DNA of 52,420 nt. It comes from an uncultured Eubacterium sp. GTDB taxonomy: Bacteria; Bacillota; Clostridia; Lachnospirales; Lachnospiraceae. The notes under the pieces were generated by a model. That model was not told the DNA's origin. It was given only the letters and a program-made list of their open reading frames with translations, and ran no database searches. Positions 34,976-44,467 of this stretch are shown piece after piece. Position numbers and translations under genes: made by a program. The DNA lies in assembly GCA_905236805.1 (NCBI GenBank), contig CAJOPH010000025.1, forward strand, positions 1 to 52,420. The letters are read 5' to 3'. Every line of letters starts with the position of its first letter. Positions within the stretch are counted from its first letter, which is position 1.

Positions 34976-36412
34976 ATGAATGTAGATAAATTCTCTTCAT
35001 ATAAGAGGCGTTTTTGGGGCTTGCTTTTTGCATTATCTGCGGCATTTCTTATGTGGGGGATAGTTCCCGATAAAGCCTTTGCACAAGACGATGACCATAC
35101 GCTTAAGGTGTATGAATGTTCTTTTGGGATGCGTTTGTACAAGGGGGATACCACCTTCATAGACATATGCAAAAAGAGCGCTGATAAAGTGGAGGTTTCA
35201 TCTTCAGATAAGGATGTGGTTTCCATAAACCTAAAGGGAAAGATCACGGCAAAAAAATGCGGCCGTGCCACGGTTTTCATACATCTTGTATCGGAAGAAT
35301 GCATTAGGGACATAAGCCTTGAGATAAAGGTGGAGTATTGCTCCTATGACAGCAAATCCTCACAAGGAAGCGGAATAAAAAGAAATTCAAATTCCGTTTC
35401 GGTAAAAGTATATAACGAGATGAGGAAGGGAGGAAAGGTTTCTTTTTCCATAGACCCTGACATGTCGATAAAAAGTTCAAAGCCTTCCGTAGTTTCCATA
35501 AAAGACGGCATGATCTATGCCCAAAAAAAGGGGGATAGCAATGTCACGGTATCGCTAGACAAGGAAGGCAGCACCGTTAAAATATGTACCATAAAGGTAA
35601 CGGTAAAAAACAAAAAGAAGCTAAAGCCCAAAGTGGCCCAAAAGGATGCTTTTTTCAAAAATTCACTGTTTACGGGCAACTCACTGGGGATAGGATTTAG
35701 ATATTATTGTGACAATAAATACAAGTCATTTCTGGGAAATGTCATTAACATCAGCGCAAAAAGCTATAGCTTCATGAATGACCTAAGTAAGGTTACCTCA
35801 TCATCCCTTCATCCTACCTACCATGGGAAGAAAAAGAAGGTAAAGGACCATGTCAAGGATATCAAACCCAAACACATAATCCTTCATTACGGAATGAATG
35901 ACCTTAATATCTATGGGGTGCTAGGGTCGGCAGATCATTACAAGAGCTTCATAAAAAACCTCGAAAAGGTAGACAAGGATGCGCATTTTTATATAATGGC
36001 CATGACTCCGGTCATGCAGAATAAAGGAAGGCTTAATTACACTGACATAAAGAAATTTAATAAATACCTTAAAAAATACGCTGCCACAAAGGATAATGTG
36101 ACCTTCATAGATGTATTTACTCCGCTTTTGGAAAAGGGGACCACGAGGCTTAAAAAATCATACTGCAGCGATGGTTTTTGCCATTTGACATTTGCCGCAT
36201 ATGACGTGTGGAGGGACAAGCTCTATGAGTATGCCGCAAAGCAGATAGTAATAAATACCAAGGCCAATGATGCCTACCATACGGTAAAGGATACGTTAAG
36301 CGAAGAAGATTATGAAAATGCAAGTAAGCTGGTAAACAAGATGCAGGCGGGGCGTGACAGGAACAAGCTTCTTAAAAAATTAAAAAAGCTAAAAATACGG
36401 TTGGAAAAATAA
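34976..36412 (+). CDS. Secreted Ig-like plus SGNH-hydrolase domain protein
   Basis: The 478-residue protein has a signal sequence with cleavage expected after AFA at residue 36. Two bacterial Ig-like (Big2-type) repeats occupy about 45-215 (VSSSDKDVVSINLKGKITAKKCG; SSKPSVVSIKDGMIYAQKKGDSNVTV). An SGNH domain follows: LFTGNSLGIGF with the nucleophile Ser in a GNS rather than GDS block, LHYGMNDLN, and DGFCHLTFAAYDVW with Asp and His. A Lys-rich helical tail closes it. AAGGAGA precedes the ATG. It is probably the acetyl-transferring or esterase partner of the MBOAT protein. Confidence 0.85.
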   Translation: MNVDKFSSYKRRFWGLLFALSAAFLMWGIVPDKAFAQDDDHTLKVYECSFGMRLYKGDTTFIDICKKSADKVEVSSSDKDVVSINLKGKITAKKCGRATVFIHLVSEECIRDISLEIKVEYCSYDSKSSQGSGIKRNSNSVSVKVYNEMRKGGKVSFSIDPDMSIKSSKPSVVSIKDGMIYAQKKGDSNVTVSLDKEGSTVKICTIKVTVKNKKKLKPKVAQKDAFFKNSLFTGNSLGIGFRYYCDNKYKSFLGNVINISAKSYSFMNDLSKVTSSSLHPTYHGKKKKVKDHVKDIKPKHIILHYGMNDLNIYGVLGSADHYKSFIKNLEKVDKDAHFYIMAMTPVMQNKGRLNYTDIKKFNKYLKKYAATKDNVTFIDVFTPLLEKGTTRLKKSYCSDGFCHLTFAAYDVWRDKLYEYAAKQIVINTKANDAYHTVKDTLSEEDYENASKLVNKMQAGRDRNKLLKKLKKLKIRLEK

Positions 36413-36448
36413 ATATCATGCCGGTAACTGTTCAAAAAGGTGATACGT

Positions 36449-37747
36449 ATGAGCATTGGAAAAATATTAAAGGTCTTGCCGGCTTTGGTCTTTTCGATGA
36501 TGCTGGGTGTTGGTTTTTTGCTTATTATTGCTTTTCCCAAAGAGGATTTTTCGAAGATTGAAAACAGAAACCTTTCGCAATTTCCGAGCATTTCAAAGCA
36601 AACCATAACAGGCGGGGATTTTGAAAAGGAAATAGAAGATTATTTAAATGATCATTTTCCGTTTAGAAATAAGCTCGTTTCCCTAAATACGAAAAGAGAG
36701 CTTCTTCTAGGAAAGAGGATGGTAAATGGTGTGTATTATGCCAAGGATGGATACCTTATTGAGTATCATGATGAAAATGACATAGATAAGGACAGGGAAA
36801 AAAATAACGCAAGGATCCTTTCAGGAGCCGCATCTTATTTTGGAAAAAAAATAGGGAATGAGAATGTAAAGATCTACCTTACCCAAACCAAGGAAAATGC
36901 CTTATCTTACCTGCTTCCCGGGGAGCTTACCCCCTATGATGGGGGAAAAATGGTAAACAGGGTAAAAAAAAGGCTTAAAAAAGAAGGTGCGGATATTAAG
37001 GTCATAGACACATCACTGATACTTTCAGATGCGGAGGGGATGTATTATTACACTGACCACCACTGGGTGAGCGATGCTGCCAAAGAGGTATATGAAAAAT
37101 GGTGTGAGGATGAGGGAGAGGATAAAAGGACAGACATAATGGATAAAGTAGTAGTATCTGATTCTTTTTGCGGCTCTACGTATTCCAAGGTGCTTTATTC
37201 TTCCAGGAAAGATGAGATAGTGCTTTACGAATCGTCATCTTCATCATCTTTAATAAGTGTTACCTATCCTGATGATAGTGACGTTGATGACAGGGATTCC
37301 ATGTACCAAATGGATAGGCTTTCCCATGCCCAAGGGTATGAGGTTTTCTTCGGGGGGAATTTTTCGGATATAGTAATCCACAATGATAACGGAAACGGAA
37401 AAAGGCTCGTTATTTTCAAGGATTCTTTCGCAAACTGCTTCGTGCCGTTTTTGGCCGGACATTATTCGGACATACTGATGATAGACCTTAGGTATCTCGA
37501 TGAACCTATTAAGGATGTTTTGGATGGGTTTGGGGAATATGATGATCTGATCTTCATGTATAATACGATAAAGCTGGCACAAGATACTGACCTTTACAAG
37601 CTTTCCGAGTATATCGAAGATGATGGTGACTCTTTTGTAGATAAAGGAGACTCAGACATAGTGACAGACGATGATTCGGACATAATGATAGATGACGATT
37701 CTGACATAATGATAGATGATGACTCTGACATAATGATAGATGATTGA
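36449..37747 (+). CDS. DHHW-family (AlgJ/AlgX-like) protein
   Basis: The 432-residue protein has an N-terminal membrane anchor (about residues 8-29), then [13 protein letters not shown], a hallmark of DHHW/AlgX-like proteins, then [19 protein letters not shown] and [15 protein letters not shown] containing the SGNH-like Ser. It probably transfers acetyl groups to polysaccharide outside the cell together with the MBOAT protein. ATG 36449 follows AAAGG by 8 bases. The C terminus is a run of four 8-residue acidic repeats (DSDIMIDD-type) from 24-bp DNA repeats, outside the family's normal domain. The end reaches into the ruvB upstream region. Confidence 0.85.
   Translation: MSIGKILKVLPALVFSMMLGVGFLLIIAFPKEDFSKIENRNLSQFPSISKQTITGGDFEKEIEDYLNDHFPFRNKLVSLNTKRELLLGKRMVNGVYYAKDGYLIEYHDENDIDKDREKNNARILSGAASYFGKKIGNENVKIYLTQTKENALSYLLPGELTPYDGGKMVNRVKKRLKKEGADIKVIDTSLILSDAEGMYYYTDHHWVSDAAKEVYEKWCEDEGEDKRTDIMDKVVVSDSFCGSTYSKVLYSSRKDEIVLYESSSSSSLISVTYPDDSDVDDRDSMYQMDRLSHAQGYEVFFGGNFSDIVIHNDNGNGKRLVIFKDSFANCFVPFLAGHYSDILMIDLRYLDEPIKDVLDGFGEYDDLIFMYNTIKLAQDTDLYKLSEYIEDDGDSFVDKGDSDIVTDDDSDIMIDDDSDIMIDDDSDIMIDD
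37649..37744 (+). repeat. Four 24-bp tandem repeats in the DHHW gene
   Basis: Units at 37649-37672, 37673-37696, 37697-37720 and 37721-37744 share GAYTCNGACATARTGAYAGAYGAY. The last three are almost identical. Each encodes Asp-Ser-Asp-Ile-(Met/Val)-(Ile/Thr)-Asp-Asp. Because 24 is a multiple of three, copy-number change would keep the frame. Confidence 0.9.
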
Positions 37748-37763
37748 CAGGCAGGATGGGTAT

Positions 37764-38768
37764 ATGGAAAGAAGGGTTATTTCCACTGAAGCCAAAAAGG
37801 AAGATGAGAAAACAGAAAAGAGCCTAAGGCCTTTGTCCCTTAAGGACTATATAGGCCAGGAGAAGATAAAGGACAATCTTAAGGTATATATAGAGGCTGC
37901 AAAAAAAAGGAATGAGCCTCTGGACCATGTGCTTTTTTACGGGCCTCCGGGGCTTGGAAAGACCACTCTTTCCGGAATAATAGCCGAAGAGATGGGCGTT
38001 AACATGAAGGTAACATCAGGTCCTGCCATCCAGCGTCCGGGGGAGCTTGCAGCCATACTTAACGCCCTCAAGGAAAACGATGTGCTTTTCATAGACGAGA
38101 TCCATAGGTTGAACCGCCAGGTGGAAGAGGTGCTTTATCCTGCCATGGAGGATTTTTCGATAGATATCGTGGTGGGAAAGGGGACGGGAGCCAGATCCAT
38201 CAGGCTAAGCCTTCCAAAGTTTACCCTGATAGGGGCTACCACCAGGGCGGGGCTTCTTAGCGCCCCCTTAAGGGACAGGTTTGGGGTCGTAAACCATATG
38301 GAGTACTATTCCGAAGATGAGCTGTTTGTGATCATAATGAATTCCGCCAAGAAGCTTTCGGTGGACGTGGATGAGGAAGGCGCAAGGGAGCTTGCCAAAA
38401 GATCCAGGGGAACCCCCCGTCTGGCAAACAGGCTTCTTAAAAGGGTGAGGGATTTTGCGCAGGTAAAGTATGATGGCAGGATCACACAGGAGGTGGCAAG
38501 GTTCGCATTGGAGCTTCTGGACGTCGATTCACTGGGATTGGATGTCATGGACAGAAAGATCCTCCTTACCATCCTCGAAAAATTTTCAGGGGGACCTGTG
38601 GGATTGGATACAATAGCATCCTCCGTGGGTGAGGACGCGGGAACGATAGAAGACGTTTATGAGCCGTATCTCGTACAGAATGGATTCATAAACAGGACTC
38701 CCAGGGGCAGGGAAGCGACGGAGCTTGCCTTTTTACATTTTGGAATGAAAAAACAAGACCCGGTGTAA
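37764..38768 (+). CDS. ruvB: Holliday junction branch migration helicase RuvB
   Basis: RuvB is the AAA+ motor of the RuvAB branch migration complex. The 334-residue product has [19 protein letters not shown], Walker [13 protein letters not shown], Walker [13 protein letters not shown], sensor [18 protein letters not shown] and the winged-helix C terminus ([15 protein letters not shown]). The ATG at 37764 matches the family start MERRVIST; an in-frame ATG at 37740 would overlap the DHHW repeats. ruvA is not adjacent in the window. Confidence 0.97.
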   Translation: MERRVISTEAKKEDEKTEKSLRPLSLKDYIGQEKIKDNLKVYIEAAKKRNEPLDHVLFYGPPGLGKTTLSGIIAEEMGVNMKVTSGPAIQRPGELAAILNALKENDVLFIDEIHRLNRQVEEVLYPAMEDFSIDIVVGKGTGARSIRLSLPKFTLIGATTRAGLLSAPLRDRFGVVNHMEYYSEDELFVIIMNSAKKLSVDVDEEGARELAKRSRGTPRLANRLLKRVRDFAQVKYDGRITQEVARFALELLDVDSLGLDVMDRKILLTILEKFSGGPVGLDTIASSVGEDAGTIEDVYEPYLVQNGFINRTPRGREATELAFLHFGMKKQDPV

Positions 38769-38788
38769 CAGTCTAAAAGGAGATATTT

Positions 38789-39346
38789 ATGTCTGATAAA
38801 AACAGGGCAAAGGTTCTGATAGGTGGGAGCATCTATGAATTATATGGGTTTGAGAGTGAAGAATACCTGCAGAAGGTGGCCGGATTTATCAATACCAAGA
38901 TAGAAGAAATAGAAGGATCCCAAACTTCTTCCAATCTGTCTTTGGAAAGAAAATCGGTCTTGATAGAGCTAAACCTTGCCGATGAGTATTTCAAGGCCAA
39001 AAAACAGGCCGAAAACATGGAAATGGAGCTAAAGGATAAGGAAAAGGAACTCTACGACCTGCGCCATAGCCTGGTAGAGGCCCAGATGAAGGGTGAAACC
39101 CAAAATGAGCATTTGCAGGCCATAGAAGAAGAAAACAAAAAGCTTGCGATAGAAAATGCGGCGCTTAAGGAGAGGCTCTTATCCATGAATGAAAGACATA
39201 AGGAAGAAGAAAGCCTCGCGGAAAAAAGTGCTAAGGATGATGGCACGCAGAATTATAACGTAAATCAGGGCGTAAATAATAATGGAAACCCGGGAGTAAA
39301 TAATAATCAAAATAACAACAAAAAAAATAAGCACAAGCATAAATGA
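38789..39346 (+). CDS. zapA: Cell division protein ZapA-like
   Basis: ZapA binds FtsZ and promotes Z-ring bundling. Residues 1-85 carry the globular ZapA part (AKVLIGGSIYELYGFESEEYLQKVAGFINTKI and IELNLADEYFKAKK). A coiled coil extends to about residue 150. The last 30 or so residues are Asn-rich and end in Lys/His (NNKKNKHKHK), longer than usual at 185 residues. AAGGAGA is upstream. The ATGA overlap couples it to the U32 gene; this order is common in Clostridia. Confidence 0.88.
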   Translation: MSDKNRAKVLIGGSIYELYGFESEEYLQKVAGFINTKIEEIEGSQTSSNLSLERKSVLIELNLADEYFKAKKQAENMEMELKDKEKELYDLRHSLVEAQMKGETQNEHLQAIEEENKKLAIENAALKERLLSMNERHKEEESLAEKSAKDDGTQNYNVNQGVNNNGNPGVNNNQNNNKKNKHKHK

Positions 39347-41550
39347 AAAAAACATGTGAAAAAATTAACAAACCCGAACTGCTATGCCCCGCCGGAAACA
39401 TGGAGATATTTGAGTCTTTGATAGATGCCGGGGCAGATGCCATATATGGTGGGGCCCAAAGGTTTTCCGCCAGGGGAAGGGCAAGGAATTTTTCGGAAGA
39501 TGAGCTCTTAAGGGCGATAGATATCTCCCATATCCACGGAAAGAGATTTTACCTGGCGCTAAATACTTTGGTAAGGGATGATGAATTCAAGGATCTGTAT
39601 TATATTTTACTACCCTTATATGAAGAGGGATTAGATGCCGTAATAGTCCAGGATCTGGGGGTATTTTCCTTCATCAAGGATCACTTCCCAAACCTTCCCC
39701 TTCATGCCAGCACGCAGATAAGCGCATATGGGCACCATGGCTTTTCTCTCCTTGGGCAAATGGGTTTTGACAGGGCAGTGCTTCCAAGGGAGCTTTCATT
39801 GTCACAGATAACAAAGATCCATGATAATTGCGATATAAACCTGGAGTGTTTTATTCATGGGGCCTTGTGCTTTTGTTATTCGGGGCAGTGCATGATGAGC
39901 AGCATGATAGGAGGTAGGAGCGCAAACAGGGGAACTTGCGCGCAAAGCTGCAGGAAGCAATACGGTATATATGAAAATGGAAAAAAAACGGCAAAAGGAT
40001 ATCCCTTAAGCCCCAAGGATCTGTGCACCGTAAAGACCATAAATAGCCTTATCGAAATAGGGGTAACATCTTTCAAAATAGAAGGAAGGATGAAGGATAA
40101 GGATTATGTGGAAGGTACTGCCGGAATATACAGGGAAATAATAGACAGGGCAGGGGAATTATCCCAGAGGCAATTAAACGAAAAAATAAAAGAGCTTAAA
40201 CAATACGGAAACAGGTCGGGATTCACCAATGGATATCAGCTGGGGAAAACAGACAGGTCCATGATATCATTTAACAGCCCGTCAATACAAAAAGAGAAAA
40301 TAAAGACCGAAGGTTACGCGAAAAAGAAGGTGCCCATATATGTGGAATTGGAAATAAAAGAGGAAAAGCCCATCTTTGCGAAGGTAAAAAATGGTGGGAC
40401 AAAGCTTTCTTTTGCCGTAGGAAGGGCAGAAAAAGCCAGGGAAAACCCAACTGAAAAAAAGACCATTGAAAAGCATCTTAAAAAAACCAAAAACACTGAA
40501 TACGATATAATTCCCGATATAAAAATGGATGAAGGGATCTTCGTCCCCTTAGGCGAAATAAACAGGTTAAAAAGAGACATAATAGAAGGGGTAAGGGATA
40601 AGACTTTATCCGGATTCAAAAGGAAACACAAGGAAAATAATCCGGAAGATTTTTTTGAAGATTTTTTCGTAGATTCTTTTGAAAAAATCCCCGAAAAGGC
40701 CGTAAACACAAAGATTTGTGATAAGCTTTTTGTGACGGTTTCAAACCATGGGCAGTTAAGCTATTGCCTAGGCAGGGAAGAGCCCTCATACGTGGGGCTT
40801 GACTGCCATTATTTTCCCATGGATGATAAACTAAAGGAAATAACAGGACAAATAAGAGAAAAAGGAAAAAAGCCCGTATACCTTCTTCCCGTGGTCTTTA
40901 GGGATGACTTTTCGGAAGAATTTGAGAGGGATTTTCATTACGTAAGGGAGGCGGGGTTTAGTGCATATATGGTAAGGGCTTTTGATGAGATTGGTTTTTT
41001 AAGGAAAATGGAAGAAAGAGCCCCCGTATGGTGTGATGCCAATATCTATACCTTTAATACCCTCTCGGAAAGATTCCTTGATGAATGCGGGATATCTTGT
41101 GACTGCGTTCCCTTGGAATTAAATGAAAGGCAGCTTACCCAAAGAAAAATGACTAAAAGCATGGTCATGGTATATGGATATACCCCCCTTATGCTAACGG
41201 CGCAGTGCCTTTTAAAAAACACAAAGGGAAGGTGCCGGAAGGATGGGAATAAAGGTAGGAATAAAGGTGAGAATTTTTTCCTTGAAGATGAAAGAAAAAA
41301 GAGGTTTAGGGTAGGTAAGCTTTGTGACATATGCGCCAACAGGATATACAACTGTGTGCCTGTTTCCCTGTTTGGGGTGGCAGATAAGGTAATGGATATG
41401 AAGCCTTGTATCCTGAGGATGGATTTTGTTTTTGAGGATGATGATGAAATGGATATGGTTTTTGACTTGTATGTAAATAGCTTCCAAAAAATGAAGGCAA
41501 AAAAACCCGTTTTTGACTTTACCTACGGGCATTTTAGAAGAGGGGTGTAG
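39343..41550 (+). CDS. U32 family peptidase / RlhA-like RNA hydroxylation protein
   Basis: The 735-residue protein has the U32 core: ELLCPAGNMEIFESLIDAGADAIYGG, LHASTQISAYG, and the Cys-rich ECFIHGALCFCYSGQCMMS with RGTCAQSCRKQY. The C-terminal half matches the extended (DUF3656-type) architecture, with further Cys near GKLCDICANRIYNC. Full-length relatives such as RlhA hydroxylate 23S rRNA cytidine and TrhP acts in tRNA modification, so an RNA-hydroxylation role with an iron-sulfur centre is more likely than proteolysis. It overlaps zapA by 4 bases and abuts the ftsW-like gene. Confidence 0.88.
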   Translation: MKKTCEKINKPELLCPAGNMEIFESLIDAGADAIYGGAQRFSARGRARNFSEDELLRAIDISHIHGKRFYLALNTLVRDDEFKDLYYILLPLYEEGLDAVIVQDLGVFSFIKDHFPNLPLHASTQISAYGHHGFSLLGQMGFDRAVLPRELSLSQITKIHDNCDINLECFIHGALCFCYSGQCMMSSMIGGRSANRGTCAQSCRKQYGIYENGKKTAKGYPLSPKDLCTVKTINSLIEIGVTSFKIEGRMKDKDYVEGTAGIYREIIDRAGELSQRQLNEKIKELKQYGNRSGFTNGYQLGKTDRSMISFNSPSIQKEKIKTEGYAKKKVPIYVELEIKEEKPIFAKVKNGGTKLSFAVGRAEKARENPTEKKTIEKHLKKTKNTEYDIIPDIKMDEGIFVPLGEINRLKRDIIEGVRDKTLSGFKRKHKENNPEDFFEDFFVDSFEKIPEKAVNTKICDKLFVTVSNHGQLSYCLGREEPSYVGLDCHYFPMDDKLKEITGQIREKGKKPVYLLPVVFRDDFSEEFERDFHYVREAGFSAYMVRAFDEIGFLRKMEERAPVWCDANIYTFNTLSERFLDECGISCDCVPLELNERQLTQRKMTKSMVMVYGYTPLMLTAQCLLKNTKGRCRKDGNKGRNKGENFFLEDERKKRFRVGKLCDICANRIYNCVPVSLFGVADKVMDMKPCILRMDFVFEDDDEMDMVFDLYVNSFQKMKAKKPVFDFTYGHFRRGV

Positions 41551-41552
41551 TG

Positions 41553-42863
41553 ATGGTCACTGTGACTTTGGAGGTATCTAAATACCTGATGCTGATACTT
41601 TTTGCCATATACACATTTAGGTCCTATGCTTCCCTTTCTCATGGCTCTAAGGAGGAAAGGAGGAGAAGGGCAACCATCGCCCAGAGGATAATAATCTTTT
41701 TGTTTATCTTCATTGGCTTTCTTGATCTTTATGTTTATACCGGGGATATCGGGGTGGTTTTTTTTATGGTGACAGAGGTCTTGGTCATGATTTTTTTCAT
41801 GTTGGGATTTTGGATACTTTACCCCAATGCGCCCGGTCTTCTCATAAACCATATGGTATTATTTCTTTCGGTGGGATTGCTTATGCTCGAGAGGCTTGAT
41901 TTTTCTTTGGCCGTAAGGCAGCTCATTTTTACATTTTTTTCATCCGTGGTATCGCTGGCCGTGCCCTTCTTTATAAAAAAGTTTCATATCTGGAACCGTC
42001 TTACATTTATTTACCTTTTGGCGGGTCTTGGGGGGCTTTTCCTTGTGATATCTACCGGGGCTACCAGTTACGGGGCAAAGCTTTCCCTGTCGATAGGGGG
42101 GATTTTGTCCATACAGCCTTCGGAGTTTGTTAAGATTATTTTCGTTTTTCTTATAGCATCCATGCTTTCCAAAGACACCTCATTTAAGAATGTAGTGGTA
42201 ACTACCCTGGCAGCAGTGCTCCATGTGGGCGTTTTGGTGGTCTCCAAGGATCTGGGGGCTGCCCTTATCTTTTTTGTGGTATATATAGCGATGCTTTATG
42301 TGGCAACGAAAAACCCCGGCTATGCCATTTTGGGTCTGGGAGTAGGCGTTATGGGGGCTTTGGCAGGATACAGGCTTTTCGCCCATGTAAGAACCAGGAT
42401 AATCGCCTGGAAAAATCCCTTTGATCCTTCCATAGTGGAGGGTGCGGGATGGCAGGTGGCACAGTCTTTATTTGCCATCTGTTCGGGAGGATGGTTTGGG
42501 ACGGGGCTTTTTTTGGGGTATCCTTCGTCCATTCCGGTGGTGGAAGAGGACTTTATCTTTGCCGCGATAGCAGAAGAGCTTGGGGGATTGTTTTCGATTT
42601 TTTTGATACTCATCTGCATATCCTGCTTCCTTTTGATATTAAATATCGCCATGCAGATAAAAGATCCCTTCTATAAGCTGGTCGCGTTGGGCCTTGGAAC
42701 CTGTTACATGATCCAGGTGTTTCTCATGATAGGGGGCGTTATAAAATTCATCCCCTCCACTGGGATCACCCTTCCTTTCGTAAGCTATGGAGGGTCGTCC
42801 CTTCTTAGCAGCTTCATACTCTTTAGCATCATACTGGGGATGTATACCACACAAAAAAAGTAA
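41553..42863 (+). CDS. FtsW/RodA/SpoVE family peptidoglycan polymerase
   Basis: A SEDS glycosyltransferase of 436 residues with about ten membrane segments. Recognisable motifs are SIGGILSIQPSEFVKIIFVFLIAS, DLGAALIFFVVYIAMLY, GAGWQVAQSLFAICSGGWFGTGL, EEDFIFAAIAEELGG and ITLPFVSYGGSSLLSSFIL. It polymerises lipid II together with a class B PBP, and the next gene encodes one. ATG 41553 or GTG 41550 may be the start. Whether it serves elongation or division is not decidable here; the pairing with a PbpA-like protein matches Clostridium and Streptomyces rodA/ftsW-pbpA pairs. Confidence 0.93.
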   Translation: MVTVTLEVSKYLMLILFAIYTFRSYASLSHGSKEERRRRATIAQRIIIFLFIFIGFLDLYVYTGDIGVVFFMVTEVLVMIFFMLGFWILYPNAPGLLINHMVLFLSVGLLMLERLDFSLAVRQLIFTFFSSVVSLAVPFFIKKFHIWNRLTFIYLLAGLGGLFLVISTGATSYGAKLSLSIGGILSIQPSEFVKIIFVFLIASMLSKDTSFKNVVVTTLAAVLHVGVLVVSKDLGAALIFFVVYIAMLYVATKNPGYAILGLGVGVMGALAGYRLFAHVRTRIIAWKNPFDPSIVEGAGWQVAQSLFAICSGGWFGTGLFLGYPSSIPVVEEDFIFAAIAEELGGLFSIFLILICISCFLLILNIAMQIKDPFYKLVALGLGTCYMIQVFLMIGGVIKFIPSTGITLPFVSYGGSSLLSSFILFSIILGMYTTQKK

Positions 42864-42896
42864 GGAACGTTCTATAGTTCCTAACCACGGCAACGG

Positions 42897-42925
42897 TTGA
42901 CATAAAATGAAAATTGATCTATAAT
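42897..42925 (+). promoter_or_regulatory. Consensus sigma-A promoter before the PBP gene
   Basis: TTGACA (42897-42902), 17 bases, TATAAT (42920-42925): a perfect consensus. The start is expected near 42932, only about 15 bases before the chosen PBP start codon. Confidence 0.85.
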
Positions 42926-42946
42926 TTCGTATATGGGTATTTTGAT

Positions 42947-44464
42947 ATGGCTATTTTAAGGGTTGGGAAGAAAAAGCATAAGGAGACGGGGTTTGACGCC
43001 CCTGACATGATAGACCTTAACGATGGATACGAAAGTCCAAAGAAAAAGGCAAAAAGGGAAAGAAACCGCGAATATGCCGTGGTTACTTATTTTTTCCTTT
43101 TTCTTTTCGTGGCACTGATAGGTTATTTTGGATGGATCCTTTTCGCGAGGGCCGAAACCATCATAAACAGTTCCTATAACAAACGCTCCGAAATCTACGC
43201 CCAAAGGGTTCAAAGGGGGAGCATACTTTCTTCCGACGGGGAGGTTTTGGCCTATTCCAAAGAAGATGATGATGGTGGGGAAGATAGGATCTACCCATAT
43301 GGTGAAGTGTTTGCCCATGCGGTGGGATATGACATAAAGGGAGGAGCAGGGCTCGAAGATGAGGCCAATTTCTACCTCCTTAGGTCCCATACCTTTATCA
43401 CATCCTACCTGGCGAATGAAGTGACCGGGAACAAGAACATAGGGGATAATGTAATAACCACCTTGGACGCCGGGGTACAGGAGGCTGCGTATGAGGCCAT
43501 AGGCGACTATAGGGGGGCGGTGGTGGTGATACAGCCTTCCACCGGTAAGATTATTGCGATGGCGTCAAAGCCGTCCTTTGACCCCAATACCTTGGAGTCG
43601 GACTGGGATGACATAGTGGGGGATGATGAAGGAGATTCTCCCCTTCTGAACAGGGCATCTCAAGGTCTTTATCCCCCGGGATCTACTTTCAAGATATTTG
43701 CCGCCTTGGAGTATTTCAATGAAAAATCTACCGGGGAAAGCTTTTCATATTATTGCACAAGTTCCATCACAAAGGGGGACTCTACCATACATTGTTACGC
43801 GAATGCCTCCCATGGGGAGCTTTCCCTAAAGAAGGCTTTTGCCAAGTCGTGCAACTGTGCGTTCGCGTCATTGGGATATGAAATAGATCTACCCTCGTAC
43901 AGAAAGCTGGTGGAAAAAGCTCTCTTTAATGACAGTCTTCCCGTGTCCTTTGCATATAGCAAAAGCTCCTTTTCCATGCCGGACGACCCTTCCGATGAAG
44001 AGCTGATGCAGACCGTGATAGGGCAGGGTAATACCCTGGTCACCCCTCTTCATATGGCTCTGGTGGTATCTGCCATAGACAACAAGGGTGTGCTTAGGTA
44101 TCCTTACATGATAGATAAGATTGAGAGCAGCTCCGGTGGAGAGGTAGAGACATTTGAGCAAAAGGACAAGAAAAGGCTCTTTTCAAAAAAAAGCTCCAAA
44201 ACTCTCAGGGAGTACATGAGGTATACCGTAACTGACGGGACCGCAAAAGACCTTAATGTCTCTTCCTACAAGGCTTACGGAAAGACCGGGTCTGCCGAGT
44301 ATTCAGACACGTTGGACCTTACCCATTCGTGGTTTGTGGGTTTTGCCAAAAAGGACGGATATGAGGATATCGCGATAGCCGTCATAGTGGAAAAGTCGGG
44401 ATCCGGGAGTAAGTACGCCGTGCCTGTGGCAAAAAAAGTATTTGATGAATATTTCAGCAAATGA
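42947..44464 (+). CDS. Class B penicillin-binding protein (PbpA-like transpeptidase)
   Basis: The 505-residue transpeptidase has a charged cytoplasmic N terminus, one membrane anchor (about residues 43-66), a short dimerisation domain, and the catalytic motifs SXXK as Ser246-Thr-Phe-Lys249 (PPGSTFK), SXN as Ser301-Cys-Asn303, and KTG at 446-448. It crosslinks peptidoglycan alongside the SEDS protein encoded just upstream. Start 42947 was chosen because the earlier in-frame ATG at 42914 lies between the promoter boxes. The leader is very short, with no evident ribosome site. Confidence 0.93.
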   Translation: MAILRVGKKKHKETGFDAPDMIDLNDGYESPKKKAKRERNREYAVVTYFFLFLFVALIGYFGWILFARAETIINSSYNKRSEIYAQRVQRGSILSSDGEVLAYSKEDDDGGEDRIYPYGEVFAHAVGYDIKGGAGLEDEANFYLLRSHTFITSYLANEVTGNKNIGDNVITTLDAGVQEAAYEAIGDYRGAVVVIQPSTGKIIAMASKPSFDPNTLESDWDDIVGDDEGDSPLLNRASQGLYPPGSTFKIFAALEYFNEKSTGESFSYYCTSSITKGDSTIHCYANASHGELSLKKAFAKSCNCAFASLGYEIDLPSYRKLVEKALFNDSLPVSFAYSKSSFSMPDDPSDEELMQTVIGQGNTLVTPLHMALVVSAIDNKGVLRYPYMIDKIESSSGGEVETFEQKDKKRLFSKKSSKTLREYMRYTVTDGTAKDLNVSSYKAYGKTGSAEYSDTLDLTHSWFVGFAKKDGYEDIAIAVIVEKSGSGSKYAVPVAKKVFDEYFSK

Positions 44465-44467
44465 AAA

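Noticed and set aside
42914-42946. Longer N terminus for the class B PBP
   Set aside because: The ATG at 42914 lies between the -35 and -10 boxes of a perfect promoter, so it would not be transcribed from it.
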